From CAMCTV01 sp964420985 (GTDB lineage: Bacteria; Bacteroidota; Bacteroidia; Flavobacteriales_D; Sanyastnellaceae), in NCBI GenBank assembly GCA_964420985.1, contig CAYQUT010000015.1, positions 1-64,000 on the forward strand: a stretch of 64,000 nucleotides of DNA. The letters are read 5' to 3'. The translations under genes were made by a program, and so were the position numbers. Each line of letters starts with the position of its first letter. The first letter of the stretch is position 1. This document shows positions 32,247-40,891 of the stretch, piece after piece. The notes beneath the pieces were generated by a model. It was not told the DNA's origin. It ran no database searches and saw only the letters and a program-made list of their open reading frames with translations.

Positions 32247-34817
32247 GTGAAGTTTCGACTCTTACTCTTATTTGTAATATGCGCTACCACGAGTTGGTCA
32301 CAATATGCCACGCTCAAAGGAATGGTTGTCAATCCCCAAGGGGAAGGCATTCCCGGTGTCACACTTATTCAGAAAGACAATGTAAAAAACGGAACAGTAA
32401 CCGATGCTTCAGGGAGATTCTCCATCATCATTACAGCTGAAATAAACATCACATTATCGGTAAAGGGAATTGGAAGCGATCCGAAAGAGACCATATTCAA
32501 CCTGAAATCCGGTGAGATCAAAGAAGTGGAAATCATGTATGATGCGTCTGTGATGAGCAAGGGGTTAGAAGTGGTCGATAAACGCAATCAGGAGAACCAA
32601 ATCATCACCATCTCCACCAAACTCCCCACCAAACTCCCTACGATAAATCAAGGCATAGAAGCCTACCTCATTCAAGCCCCGGTCAACTTTCCATCTGAAT
32701 TGAGCTCAAGCTTCAATGTACGAGGAGGGAGCTTTGATGAAAATTTGATTTACGTCAATGACATTCAAGTGTATCGCCCTTTTCTGGTTCGTGCAGGTCA
32801 ACAAGAAGGTTTAAGTTTTCCCAATCCTGACATGGTAAGAAAAGTTGAATTCAGTGCTGGTGGATTTCAGGCCAAATTTGGTGATAAAATGAGTTCCGTA
32901 TTGGACATTCAATACGCTCGACCTGACTCATTCTCAGGCAACTTTCAGATTGGCTTACTCGGTGGCCAATTGCAGCTGATGGACATTTCCAAAAATAAAA
33001 AATGGACCTACAATACCGGGTTCAGATACCGAGACTATTCATACATCCTTAACAGTATGGATGTTTCAGGTGATTACCAACCACGATTCATGGATTGGCA
33101 GAACTATATCACTTGGCGACCAATGGGCAATTACGGCCCACTGGAGTTCAGTTGGCTCACCAACCTCTCTTCCAATCAATACCAATTTCAACCGGCAACT
33201 CGTCAAACAGATGCAGGAAACATCAATGAAGCCATCCGATTAACCGTGTACTTTGAAGGACAAGAGAAAACACAATTTAGGACTTCCTTCAACGCCTTTA
33301 GTGCTCGATACAATCCCAGTGAATCTTCTCAAATTAGATTAACCTTAAGTGCCTTCAATACTGCAGAATCTGAGCACTTCGATATTCTTGGAGCATATCG
33401 CCTAGACGAATTGGACAGAGACCTGGGTTCAGATGAATTTGGGGAAGTATTGCGAAACCGAGGAGTTGGGGCTTTCTTGAATCATGGCAGAAATGACCTC
33501 AACGCTCAAGTGTACCAAGCCTCATTGAAAGGTTTTAAAGAATGGGAAAAACAAAGACACCTGCTCAATTGGGGCATAGACGCCTCAACGGAAAACATTG
33601 ATGACCGATTAAATGAATGGACCATGATCGACAGTGCTGGATATGCAGCAAGCCGACCCAATGACAGCATCGGTTACACCAATCCCACATTACAAGACCA
33701 GCAGCTCATTGCCTTCCAAGACAGAATCAAAGCCACTAACAACGTATCCTCACAACGCTACTCTGCCTTTATCCAAGACAGTTGGAGACATGAGTGGGGA
33801 GATGGAGATGCTTTCTCGATTACCGCTGGAATACGCTCCAACCATTGGAGTTTTTCCAATCAAACCGTTACGGGACCCCGCATGAATTTGTCTTATACAC
33901 CCACATGGCTTGGCACTCGAAAAAATGAAAATGGCGTTGACACGGTTCGCAAAGACATGGTGATTACGGCCGCCTGGGGTTATTATTACCAACCGCCATT
34001 CTATCGAGAGATGAGGAATTTTCAAGGGCGTGTCAATCCTGACATTCGCGCGCAACGCAGCATACATTATATCTTGGGAACCAACTTCGTTTTTCGTTCA
34101 TGGAAAAGACCATTCAAGTTCACAGGGGAATTGTATTACAAGCAATTTGATCATTTAATCCCCTACGAGATTGAGAATGTCCGTCAACGCTATTATGCCA
34201 CCAACAATGCAAAAGGCTATGCCTATGGAGCAGATGCCATGGTCAATGGCGAATTTATCCCTGGTGTGCAATCTTGGATTAGGGCTTCTTACTTGAAAAC
34301 GGAAGAAGATCTTTTGGATGATATTTATTACATCAAACTCAATGCAGCAGGCGACACCATATACAGCGGATTTACCATTGATGATGTCGCTGTTGACTCT
34401 ATCCAACAAACGCCAGGATACATTCCCCGTCCAACAGATCAGCGCATGAGTTTCTCGTTATTGTTCATGGATGAGATGCCCCGCAATCCTAAATACAAAG
34501 CCACCGTTAATCTATTCTTTTCAACAGGCGTTCCCTATGGTCCTCCCGGCGGAGAGCGTTATTTGGATGTGTTGCGCACCCGGGCTTACTTCAGAACAGA
34601 CATCGGATTTTCAAGAGATTTGTTCACCACCAAAAAGAAAAATGGTTCCACCCGTTTTTTCAAGAGTGGAACCATTTCATTAGAAGTGTTTAATCTTCTG
34701 GGTGTAAACAACATCATCAATCACCAGTGGATTGAAGATGTCAACGGAAGAATGTACGGCATTCCGACTTACCTCACAGGAAGACGACTCAACCTGCGTT
34801 GGTCAATGAGTTTCTAA
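32247..34817 (+). CDS. TonB-dependent outer-membrane receptor
   Basis: 856 aa from a GTG start, supported by the signal peptide ending WSQ. Residues about 20-100 are a CarboxypepD_reg-like domain (ATLKGMVVNPQGEGIPGVTL; GTVTDASGRFSI). The plug follows with FNVRGGSFDENLIYVNDIQVYRP and GGFQAKFGDKMSSVLDIQY. The rest is a 22-strand barrel ending LNLRWSMSF with terminal Phe. It imports an unknown substrate using TonB energy. No SusD partner is present, so a glycan PUL role is unlikely. It overlaps the opposing gene by 4 nt. Confidence 0.93.
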   Translation: MKFRLLLLFVICATTSWSQYATLKGMVVNPQGEGIPGVTLIQKDNVKNGTVTDASGRFSIIITAEINITLSVKGIGSDPKETIFNLKSGEIKEVEIMYDASVMSKGLEVVDKRNQENQIITISTKLPTKLPTINQGIEAYLIQAPVNFPSELSSSFNVRGGSFDENLIYVNDIQVYRPFLVRAGQQEGLSFPNPDMVRKVEFSAGGFQAKFGDKMSSVLDIQYARPDSFSGNFQIGLLGGQLQLMDISKNKKWTYNTGFRYRDYSYILNSMDVSGDYQPRFMDWQNYITWRPMGNYGPLEFSWLTNLSSNQYQFQPATRQTDAGNINEAIRLTVYFEGQEKTQFRTSFNAFSARYNPSESSQIRLTLSAFNTAESEHFDILGAYRLDELDRDLGSDEFGEVLRNRGVGAFLNHGRNDLNAQVYQASLKGFKEWEKQRHLLNWGIDASTENIDDRLNEWTMIDSAGYAASRPNDSIGYTNPTLQDQQLIAFQDRIKATNNVSSQRYSAFIQDSWRHEWGDGDAFSITAGIRSNHWSFSNQTVTGPRMNLSYTPTWLGTRKNENGVDTVRKDMVITAAWGYYYQPPFYREMRNFQGRVNPDIRAQRSIHYILGTNFVFRSWKRPFKFTGELYYKQFDHLIPYEIENVRQRYYATNNAKGYAYGADAMVNGEFIPGVQSWIRASYLKTEEDLLDDIYYIKLNAAGDTIYSGFTIDDVAVDSIQQTPGYIPRPTDQRMSFSLLFMDEMPRNPKYKATVNLFFSTGVPYGPPGGERYLDVLRTRAYFRTDIGFSRDLFTTKKKNGSTRFFKSGTISLEVFNLLGVNNIINHQWIEDVNGRMYGIPTYLTGRRLNLRWSMSF

Positions 34818-35281
34818 GGAAGCACAACCAAATTGTATACCCTTTCCTCTGATTCATTACCGGATTGATCAATCGCCATGATCTCCAAATGCCAAATACC
34901 TGAAATGGTATCTGGTACCGCAATGGTTGCTGTTGGAGAAGCCATTGTTCCTGATAAATCAAAGATCCTGGTGTATGACCAAGTCCCAGCATTTTCTAAT
35001 CCCTCATAACCGGGAAGATCCACATGACCATGTCCATCATCAGCAGAGTGGACGCCAATTTTCAATTGACTTAATTGCTCATTATCCGTCACCGGCATTG
35101 TCACCACAAAGCTCTGTCCCCGCAATAATTCATGCGTTTCTTGAGCAAGGTCATTCAACGTAACATTCCCGATTATAGGACGTGTAGTGTCTTGCTCTTC
35201 CTTGGGTTGACATCCGTATGTGGCCAAAGCCAATATAACCGCCAACATCCATTGACTTACTTTCATTGTTTTTGTTTTCAT
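34814..35281 (-). CDS. DUF4625 lipoprotein
   Basis: 155 aa (150 from the second Met). A lipoprotein signal ends ALATYGC. The DUF4625 Ig-like domain covers residues about 33-150: DTTRPIIGNVTLND, HADDGHGHVD-like metal-binding cluster (GVHSADDGHGHVDLPG), and WHLEIMAIDQSGNESE. The His/Asp cluster could bind a metal. It is downstream of a TonB receptor on the same strand and is probably its surface or periplasmic partner. Confidence 0.8.
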   Translation of the reverse strand: MKTKTMKVSQWMLAVILALATYGCQPKEEQDTTRPIIGNVTLNDLAQETHELLRGQSFVVTMPVTDNEQLSQLKIGVHSADDGHGHVDLPGYEGLENAGTWSYTRIFDLSGTMASPTATIAVPDTISGIWHLEIMAIDQSGNESEERVYNLVVLP

Positions 35282-35307
35282 TTTCTATTGTTTATTAATG
35301 ATTGATT

Positions 35308-37443
35308 TTAAAAATTGAATACCACCGTCCCTTGCAGCCATCTTCCCTGTTCTGGAAGATTCATGGGGCGGTAAAGACTTAAATGATTGTAGTAAACATG
35401 GTCATTTACATTGTTGCATTGTAAAACAACGGACAAAGAATTTTTATCTGTCCATTGATAAGTGTATTGAGCATTGACATTCATGACAAAATATCCTTTG
35501 GTTTGCTTTTCATTTCGCGCTACCCTATTTTGATCAAATGCATATCTTGTATTGAGTAAAATGGAAAACGCATGCCGTGACCCCATTTCCCAATGAAACC
35601 TTTGATTGGATTTCAAGGTAATAGGAGCAACAAAAGGCAAACCCAGGCCGGTCTCCATTTCTCGCGTATAAATAGCCTCTGCAGAAAAATCGGTGTTCCA
35701 CCACATCAGCGGATGCCAATCCGCAAAGATTTCTCCACCAGACCACATCACTTGTTTTTGAAGGTATTGATATACCTGTCCACCATCCGGCAAATCAGAA
35801 AAATACGATTGTGGAGAAAGGAAAATAAAATTGTCATAATAGGCAACAAAACCTGTCCATTGTGCATGACCATTTTTCCACTCTTTCATTACGTTGGCAT
35901 CCCATTGATAGCCCGATTCCCAATTCAATTGCGCATTTCCCTTCTCATGCCGGTGAGAACCATGGTGTATGCCGTTGATCGCCCATTCATTGATTTGAGG
36001 CACCCTGTAAACCTTTCCCAAAACACAATGAATTTGCCAATCGCTTGGCGCATTCCATGTCCATCCGTACTGAGCTGCCCAACCGGTTCTGCTGTTGCTC
36101 AAGGGTAACGACCGCACCAACAAACTGTCCGTCGGTTGATTCATGTTGTACCATGGCTGCTGGTATCCTTGGGCGACAATCCCTCCTTGTTCTATCCTAA
36201 ATCCAAAAAATTGATGAAAACGAAATTCGTTTTGGTCTACTACCGATGCATAAAACGCTTGCTGATGCTGTGTGAATTGTGGAATCAAAAACTCATTGCC
36301 CTGTATCTCGTTTTGCTTCAATTGAAATTGTAATCCTGTTTTCAATCGCCAAGCATTCGGCAAAACCCAATCTTTCCCCACATTCCATTGCGTTGTATTC
36401 AAAGTCAAACCCAACGAAAGTGAATCCGCATTCATCGGGACAAATCCCGGCTGGTGGGGACGAGACAACTCTTGTCTTTCACTCCTTTGAAATCCAACAT
36501 TGAACCGAATAAAATCATCCCCGGCTTTGAATTGCATCGCCAACAATAACTTCTGATGTCTGTTAGTGACTGAAGGCAATGAAAAGTTACTTGCATCCCC
36601 GTCTCCTGCAACAGACTGCACCGTAGGAATACCAACAAACCCAGGAAATAAACCTGACTGTGTTTTGTTGAGTCGATAAATGATCTTGATGGAACGCAAT
36701 GTATTTTTTGGAAATCGCCATTCTGAAAATGCAGTGATGTGCCTTTCGTCCGTGGCCGTATTGGTCAACCATCCATCCTTTAGCGGCAAGGTTCTTTTGA
36801 GGTAAGTAAAAGAATCTGTGGGGACACGATAATCATCCGTACACAATTGAGTAATTCTCACACCAAAACGAGCGTTCACCGCATGATTCAATTTCATGAC
36901 CTGTTGATGAAATACAGACCATCCTCTTTGCCTGTTGTTATTGGAAACAACGCTCAAAATCTGTGAGTTGCTCTTTGTGCTTGGCCAAGGTTCATGTTCA
37001 ATGACCAACGCCCCTCCCATGGCATCGCCTCCAAATTCTAATCCAGCAGCTCCTTTCACCACCGTCAATTTACCGATGCTGAATTGATCCCATTCCAGGC
37101 CGTGATCATTGCCCCACTGCTGCCCTTCTTGCCTGATGCCCATATCCAATACCGCAACCCGGGCTCCAGAAAAGCCTCTGATAACAGGCTTGGCAATGCC
37201 AACGCCTGTCGACATAGCGGAGACACCAGGTAAAAAAGTCAACGTATTGGCCAACTGGCCTCCGCGCTGTTGAGACAACATGCTGGGATCAACGTTGATT
37301 GTACTCAAAAAATCTTGCGTCTGAAAGGAGAACCAATGTCCTTTAATTTCAAGCGTCTTTCCCTGTTGATGAGGAATGGAATCTTGACCTAAAATAAACA
37401 TTGAAAATCCAACAGACAGCAACAAAACGAATGTTGCCTTCAT
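35308..37443 (-). CDS. TonB-dependent receptor, probable metal uptake
   Basis: 711 aa. A signal peptide ends ILGQ. There is no CarboxypepD_reg domain; the plug starts almost at once (LANTLTFLPGVSAMSTGVGIAKPVIRGFSGARVAVLDMGIRQEGQQWGNDHG). The barrel ends GRWLQGTVVFNF. A His-rich loop HHGSHRHEKG lies near residue 490, and the NDHGLEW plug motif is seen in zinc/copper-type receptors. With its DUF4625 lipoprotein downstream and a His/Cys-rich small protein upstream, transport of a transition metal is likely; which metal is not determined. Confidence 0.88.
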   Translation of the reverse strand: MKATFVLLLSVGFSMFILGQDSIPHQQGKTLEIKGHWFSFQTQDFLSTINVDPSMLSQQRGGQLANTLTFLPGVSAMSTGVGIAKPVIRGFSGARVAVLDMGIRQEGQQWGNDHGLEWDQFSIGKLTVVKGAAGLEFGGDAMGGALVIEHEPWPSTKSNSQILSVVSNNNRQRGWSVFHQQVMKLNHAVNARFGVRITQLCTDDYRVPTDSFTYLKRTLPLKDGWLTNTATDERHITAFSEWRFPKNTLRSIKIIYRLNKTQSGLFPGFVGIPTVQSVAGDGDASNFSLPSVTNRHQKLLLAMQFKAGDDFIRFNVGFQRSERQELSRPHQPGFVPMNADSLSLGLTLNTTQWNVGKDWVLPNAWRLKTGLQFQLKQNEIQGNEFLIPQFTQHQQAFYASVVDQNEFRFHQFFGFRIEQGGIVAQGYQQPWYNMNQPTDSLLVRSLPLSNSRTGWAAQYGWTWNAPSDWQIHCVLGKVYRVPQINEWAINGIHHGSHRHEKGNAQLNWESGYQWDANVMKEWKNGHAQWTGFVAYYDNFIFLSPQSYFSDLPDGGQVYQYLQKQVMWSGGEIFADWHPLMWWNTDFSAEAIYTREMETGLGLPFVAPITLKSNQRFHWEMGSRHAFSILLNTRYAFDQNRVARNEKQTKGYFVMNVNAQYTYQWTDKNSLSVVLQCNNVNDHVYYNHLSLYRPMNLPEQGRWLQGTVVFNF

Positions 37444-37494
37444 AAAAAAAATGGATTATAAGTGAACAAGCCGTGCCGAAATGGCACTGAGATA

Positions 37495-37803
37495 TTACAA
37501 GGCCTTAATGATGGGTGGTCCCCTGCCTATTGCTTGGGTAACAAAATAATCAATCCAATTGTCTCCTGAAAAATTTGATGGTGTTATCGGAGACTCAAGA
37601 AGGACAAACGAGAAATGGAATACCTCTGCAAGATCAACCAATGGAACATCCCAATCACACATTTGACATTCATGGTGATGTTCATTCTCTGCTTCTAAGT
37701 AATGTTCGTGATAACGATGGAACGACTGCCAAGATTGAAAACCTATCCATCCTAAGGCCAAAAACAGGCCAACAATGACATGGAATGAAAGCTTTCTTTT
37801 CAC
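37495..37803 (-). CDS. His/Cys-rich small membrane protein, putative metal-binding
   Basis: 102 aa. One N-terminal membrane segment (about 7-26) is followed by a metal-ligand cluster with His29, 32, 34, 42, 43, 44 and Cys46, Cys49 (HHHECQMC). The C-terminus ends GRGPPIIKAL; the (R)xPP tail and small size resemble the DUF2946 type found near copper/zinc genes. It is first in a three-gene unit with the TonB receptor. A GTGCC/GGCAC hairpin (37473-37487) lies in the gap to the receptor. Confidence 0.65.
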   Translation of the reverse strand: MKRKLSFHVIVGLFLALGWIGFQSWQSFHRYHEHYLEAENEHHHECQMCDWDVPLVDLAEVFHFSFVLLESPITPSNFSGDNWIDYFVTQAIGRGPPIIKAL

Positions 37804-37807
37804 GGTT

Positions 37808-37815
37808 CAAAGGTA
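37808..37815 (-). promoter_or_regulatory. -7 box TACCTTTG of the metal-uptake unit
   Basis: A perfect TAnnTTTG on the minus strand, ending 4 bp before the start codon at 37803. No separate operator was recognised in the 56-bp gap shared with lpd. Confidence 0.5.
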
Positions 37816-37859
37816 AGTTGTTTTGGGATTAATACTTATCTTCGCCAAAAATTCAAAGT

Positions 37860-39248
37860 ATGCAATTTGATGTTATTGTTTTGGGCAGTGGACCTGGTGG
37901 ATATGTAACCGCCATACGTGCTAGCCAATTGGGATTGAAGACAGCGGTCATTGAACGCGAAGCATTGGGAGGAATTTGTTTGAATTGGGGATGCATCCCA
38001 ACAAAAGCATTACTCAAGAGCGCCAACGTTTTTGAATATATCCAACATGCCAACGATTATGGCATTCAAGTTTCTGATGCCAAGCATGATTTTGATGCCG
38101 TGGTGAAAAGAAGCCGCGGAGTGGCTGAAGGAATGAGCAAGGGAGTTCAATTCTTGATGAAGAAAAACAAGATTGAAGTGATCATGGGAACCGGAAAAGT
38201 AATGGCTGGTAAAAAAGTACAGGTCACGGCGGCGGATGGCAAGGTTTCTGAAATTTCTGCCAATAACATCATCATTGCAACAGGAGGAAGATCAAGAGAG
38301 CTTCCCAATTTGAAACAAGATGGTAAAAAAATCATCGGATACCGTGAGGCCATGACATTGCCTGAGCAACCCAAGAGTATGGTCATTGTTGGTAGTGGTG
38401 CCATTGGTGTTGAGTTTGCTTATTTCTACAACACAATGGGAACCAAAGTAACCATTGTCGAATACATGCCCAACATTGTTCCTGTTGAGGACGAAGACGT
38501 TTCCAAGGCCTTGAGCAAAACTTTCAAATCCAAAGGAATTGACATACTGAACAACGCTGAAGTTACGGGAGTTGATACTGCCGGAAAAGGATGCAAAGTG
38601 AAAGTGAAGACTGCAGAAGGTGAGCAAGTCATCGAAGCGGATATCGTGTTGAGCGCTGTTGGAGTTGTGGCCAATATTGAAAACATTGGATTAGAGCAAG
38701 TGGGCATTGTCACTGACAAAGGAAAAATTGTGGTTGACAAATACTATCAAACCAATATTCCTGGATATTACGCGATTGGTGATTGCGTTCCAGGCCAAGC
38801 CCTAGCCCACGTGGCCTCTGCTGAAGGTATTATTTGCGTTGAGAAAATAGCAGGACACCATCCAGAAGCATTGGATTATAACAATATTCCAGGTTGTACC
38901 TATTGCAGCCCAGAGATTGCCAGTGTAGGATATACCGAGAAGGCGGCCAAGGCGGCGGGTTATGAATTGAAAATTGGTAAATTCCCTTTCAGTGCCTCAG
39001 GAAAAGCATCTGCAGGTGGTACAAAAGACGGTTTTGTAAAGTTGATTTTTGACGCCAAATATGGTGAATTATTGGGTGCGCATTTGATTGGCGCCAATGT
39101 AACGGAAATGATTGCAGAGTGCGTGGCACTGCGCAAATTGGAAACAACTGGGGAGGCCATTATCAAGACTGTCCATCCACATCCTACCATGAGCGAAGCC
39201 ATCATGGAAGCTGCTGCTGCTGCCTACGGAGAGGTGATTCACTTGTAA
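37860..39248 (+). CDS. lpdA: Dihydrolipoyl dehydrogenase
   Basis: 462 aa. FAD motif LGSGPGGYVTAIRA begins at residue 8. The redox disulfide Cys40/Cys45 is in GGICLNWGCIPTK. NAD motif is VIVGSGAIGVEFAYFY. The dimerisation domain ends with the catalytic VHPHPTMSEAIMEAA (His-Glu pair). It is the E3 of pyruvate and 2-oxoglutarate dehydrogenase complexes, whose lipoyl groups depend on lipA. A phosphoribosyltransferase follows 9 bp later. Confidence 0.96.
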   Translation: MQFDVIVLGSGPGGYVTAIRASQLGLKTAVIEREALGGICLNWGCIPTKALLKSANVFEYIQHANDYGIQVSDAKHDFDAVVKRSRGVAEGMSKGVQFLMKKNKIEVIMGTGKVMAGKKVQVTAADGKVSEISANNIIIATGGRSRELPNLKQDGKKIIGYREAMTLPEQPKSMVIVGSGAIGVEFAYFYNTMGTKVTIVEYMPNIVPVEDEDVSKALSKTFKSKGIDILNNAEVTGVDTAGKGCKVKVKTAEGEQVIEADIVLSAVGVVANIENIGLEQVGIVTDKGKIVVDKYYQTNIPGYYAIGDCVPGQALAHVASAEGIICVEKIAGHHPEALDYNNIPGCTYCSPEIASVGYTEKAAKAAGYELKIGKFPFSASGKASAGGTKDGFVKLIFDAKYGELLGAHLIGANVTEMIAECVALRKLETTGEAIIKTVHPHPTMSEAIMEAAAAAYGEVIHL

Positions 39249-39257
39249 TATAAGACA

Positions 39258-39764
39258 ATGGAAAATTCACTCATTCTCAATGGGCAGCAAGTAGAGCAAA
39301 AACTATTGCGCATGTCGCAAGAGTTAATAGAACTGCACTATGGGACGCAACATGAAGTGATTTTCATCGGTATTAAAGAAATGGGGTTTGAGATTGCTCA
39401 AACCCTATTTCATTTTTTCCAAGTCAATACCAGCATCACTTGTCGATTAGAAAGTATCTCCTTCCCAAAGGGGAAAAGCAAGGCTCAGTTTGAATTCAGT
39501 GGAAACAAAGATCAACTGAAAAAAAAATCAATTGTACTCGTTGATGACGTTATTAATTCAGGATTGACACTATTGCATGCCACCCATTACATCCTCGAGG
39601 CTGAGCCTGCCCGAATCACAGTTACAACTCTGGTGAATAGAGAACACAGGACCTTCCCCGTTTTTGCCAATGTAGTTGGACTAACCCTCTCTACCAATTT
39701 AAAAGAGCACGTCAGTGTTGTCAAGAAAGACAATCAATTTGAAGCCTATTTGGGGAACAAATAA
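39258..39764 (+). CDS. Phosphoribosyltransferase, PyrR-like
   Basis: 168 aa type I PRTase. The PRPP motif is IVLVDDVINSGLTL at about residues 95-108, with the acidic pair DD. VIFIGIKEMGFEIAQ is the pyrophosphate loop region. The substrate hood is short. Size and layout are closest to PyrR/uracil or hypoxanthine PRTases of Bacteroidota; base specificity is not clear. It ends 2 bp before the opposing corA gene. Confidence 0.8.
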   Translation: MENSLILNGQQVEQKLLRMSQELIELHYGTQHEVIFIGIKEMGFEIAQTLFHFFQVNTSITCRLESISFPKGKSKAQFEFSGNKDQLKKKSIVLVDDVINSGLTLLHATHYILEAEPARITVTTLVNREHRTFPVFANVVGLTLSTNLKEHVSVVKKDNQFEAYLGNK

Positions 39765-39766
39765 AT

Positions 39767-40801
39767 TCAAATCCATCGGTTCTTTCGGAACCATCTCAAT
39801 TGCAGCAATGTAATCAATACCATTACTCCCCAAGTGTAATAATAGCCATTGGTCCATTGCAATTCTGGTAAGTTTTCGAAGTTCATTCCATACACCCCAA
39901 CGATGAAAGTCAAAGGAACAAAAATGGTGGTGATGATAGTCAACAAACGCATGACTTGATTGGTCTTATCGGATGACATCGCGTGATACAAATCCAAACT
40001 ATTAGAGACAATCTCACGCTGAAACTGAATTTGGTCCGCCACAAATAACATGTGGTCGTGCAGGTCAATAAAATATTTCCTGATGCCCGTCTCCTTTTCC
40101 TTACTCAAAAGGCTGGTAATCTCCCTGGTAGGATCGGTAGCTAGTTTAAAATCGAACAATTCCCTTCTAATTTTTAACAAGGTCTTCAGTTGATGCTGTT
40201 GTATTTGTTTGGTCAACATGCTCTCTATGACCTCTATTCTCTTAGCCAAATTTTCAGTTGCCAACAAATAGTCATCCACCAACGTATCTAGCATGAGATA
40301 GGCCAAATAAAAACTATTGGATTGCCTGACTTTCCCTGCCCCAGTTTCCAACTTCTGTCTCAGTGCATGAAATGAATCGCCATTTTGCTCCTGAAAGCCA
40401 ATGACCACATTTTCCAAAATCAAAATGGAAAATTGTTCAAGGACCAATGGCAAATCAGGTTTAATATCGAGCGCTTTCAGACAAGCAAAATAATAGTGAT
40501 CATTGATTTCTAACTTAGGCCTTGACCGCGTATTCATGACATCCTCTAATGTCAATTGGTCAATCTGAAAATATCGACCAATGGAAGAAATCAATGCAGC
40601 ATCATGAATGCCATCAATGGTAATCCAAACCTTTTCCTTTTTCTTACTGAAATTGGACCAATCAAAATCCAAATCCAATTGCTCTTTAACACAACCCGAT
40701 TGATCATAATGGTAAACCAAAATTCCAGGCTTTTGGTACCGTTCCAATCCAATGTAAACCAATGATCCAGGATCTAAACCCCTTTTTGAATTCTTGTTCA
40801 T
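39767..40801 (-). CDS. corA: CorA family magnesium/cobalt transporter
   Basis: 344 aa. The N-terminal two-thirds is the cytoplasmic funnel, including VWITIDGIHD and YFACLKAL. A long helix (about 180-285) leads to two C-terminal membrane segments. The selectivity motif YGMNF lies at the end of TM1 (TTIFVPLTFIVGVYGMNF), followed by the periplasmic loop ENLPELQWTNG. The C-terminus is basic (RWFRKNRWI). It forms a pentameric channel for Mg2+. Confidence 0.95.
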   Translation of the reverse strand: MNKNSKRGLDPGSLVYIGLERYQKPGILVYHYDQSGCVKEQLDLDFDWSNFSKKKEKVWITIDGIHDAALISSIGRYFQIDQLTLEDVMNTRSRPKLEINDHYYFACLKALDIKPDLPLVLEQFSILILENVVIGFQEQNGDSFHALRQKLETGAGKVRQSNSFYLAYLMLDTLVDDYLLATENLAKRIEVIESMLTKQIQQHQLKTLLKIRRELFDFKLATDPTREITSLLSKEKETGIRKYFIDLHDHMLFVADQIQFQREIVSNSLDLYHAMSSDKTNQVMRLLTIITTIFVPLTFIVGVYGMNFENLPELQWTNGYYYTWGVMVLITLLQLRWFRKNRWI

Positions 40802-40891
40802 TCAACACGAAGATAAACATCCCCAAGAAACCCGGTTTTTTTTCATCTGTAAATTTTAAAATATCCTATTTTCGCCATACCTAATTTAGAA

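Noticed and set aside
32247..37443. SusCD-type polysaccharide utilisation locus
   Set aside because: Both receptors lack a SusD partner, and no glycoside hydrolases or sensor genes are nearby.
37473..37487. Hairpin GTGCC-GAAAT-GGCAC between the His/Cys-rich gene and the TonB receptor as a terminator
   Set aside because: The stem has only five pairs and no T-tract follows on the minus strand. It may instead be an mRNA-processing or attenuation structure.
38292..38740. Antisense frames of 104-111 codons inside lpdA
   Set aside because: They are shadows of a strongly conserved coding sequence.
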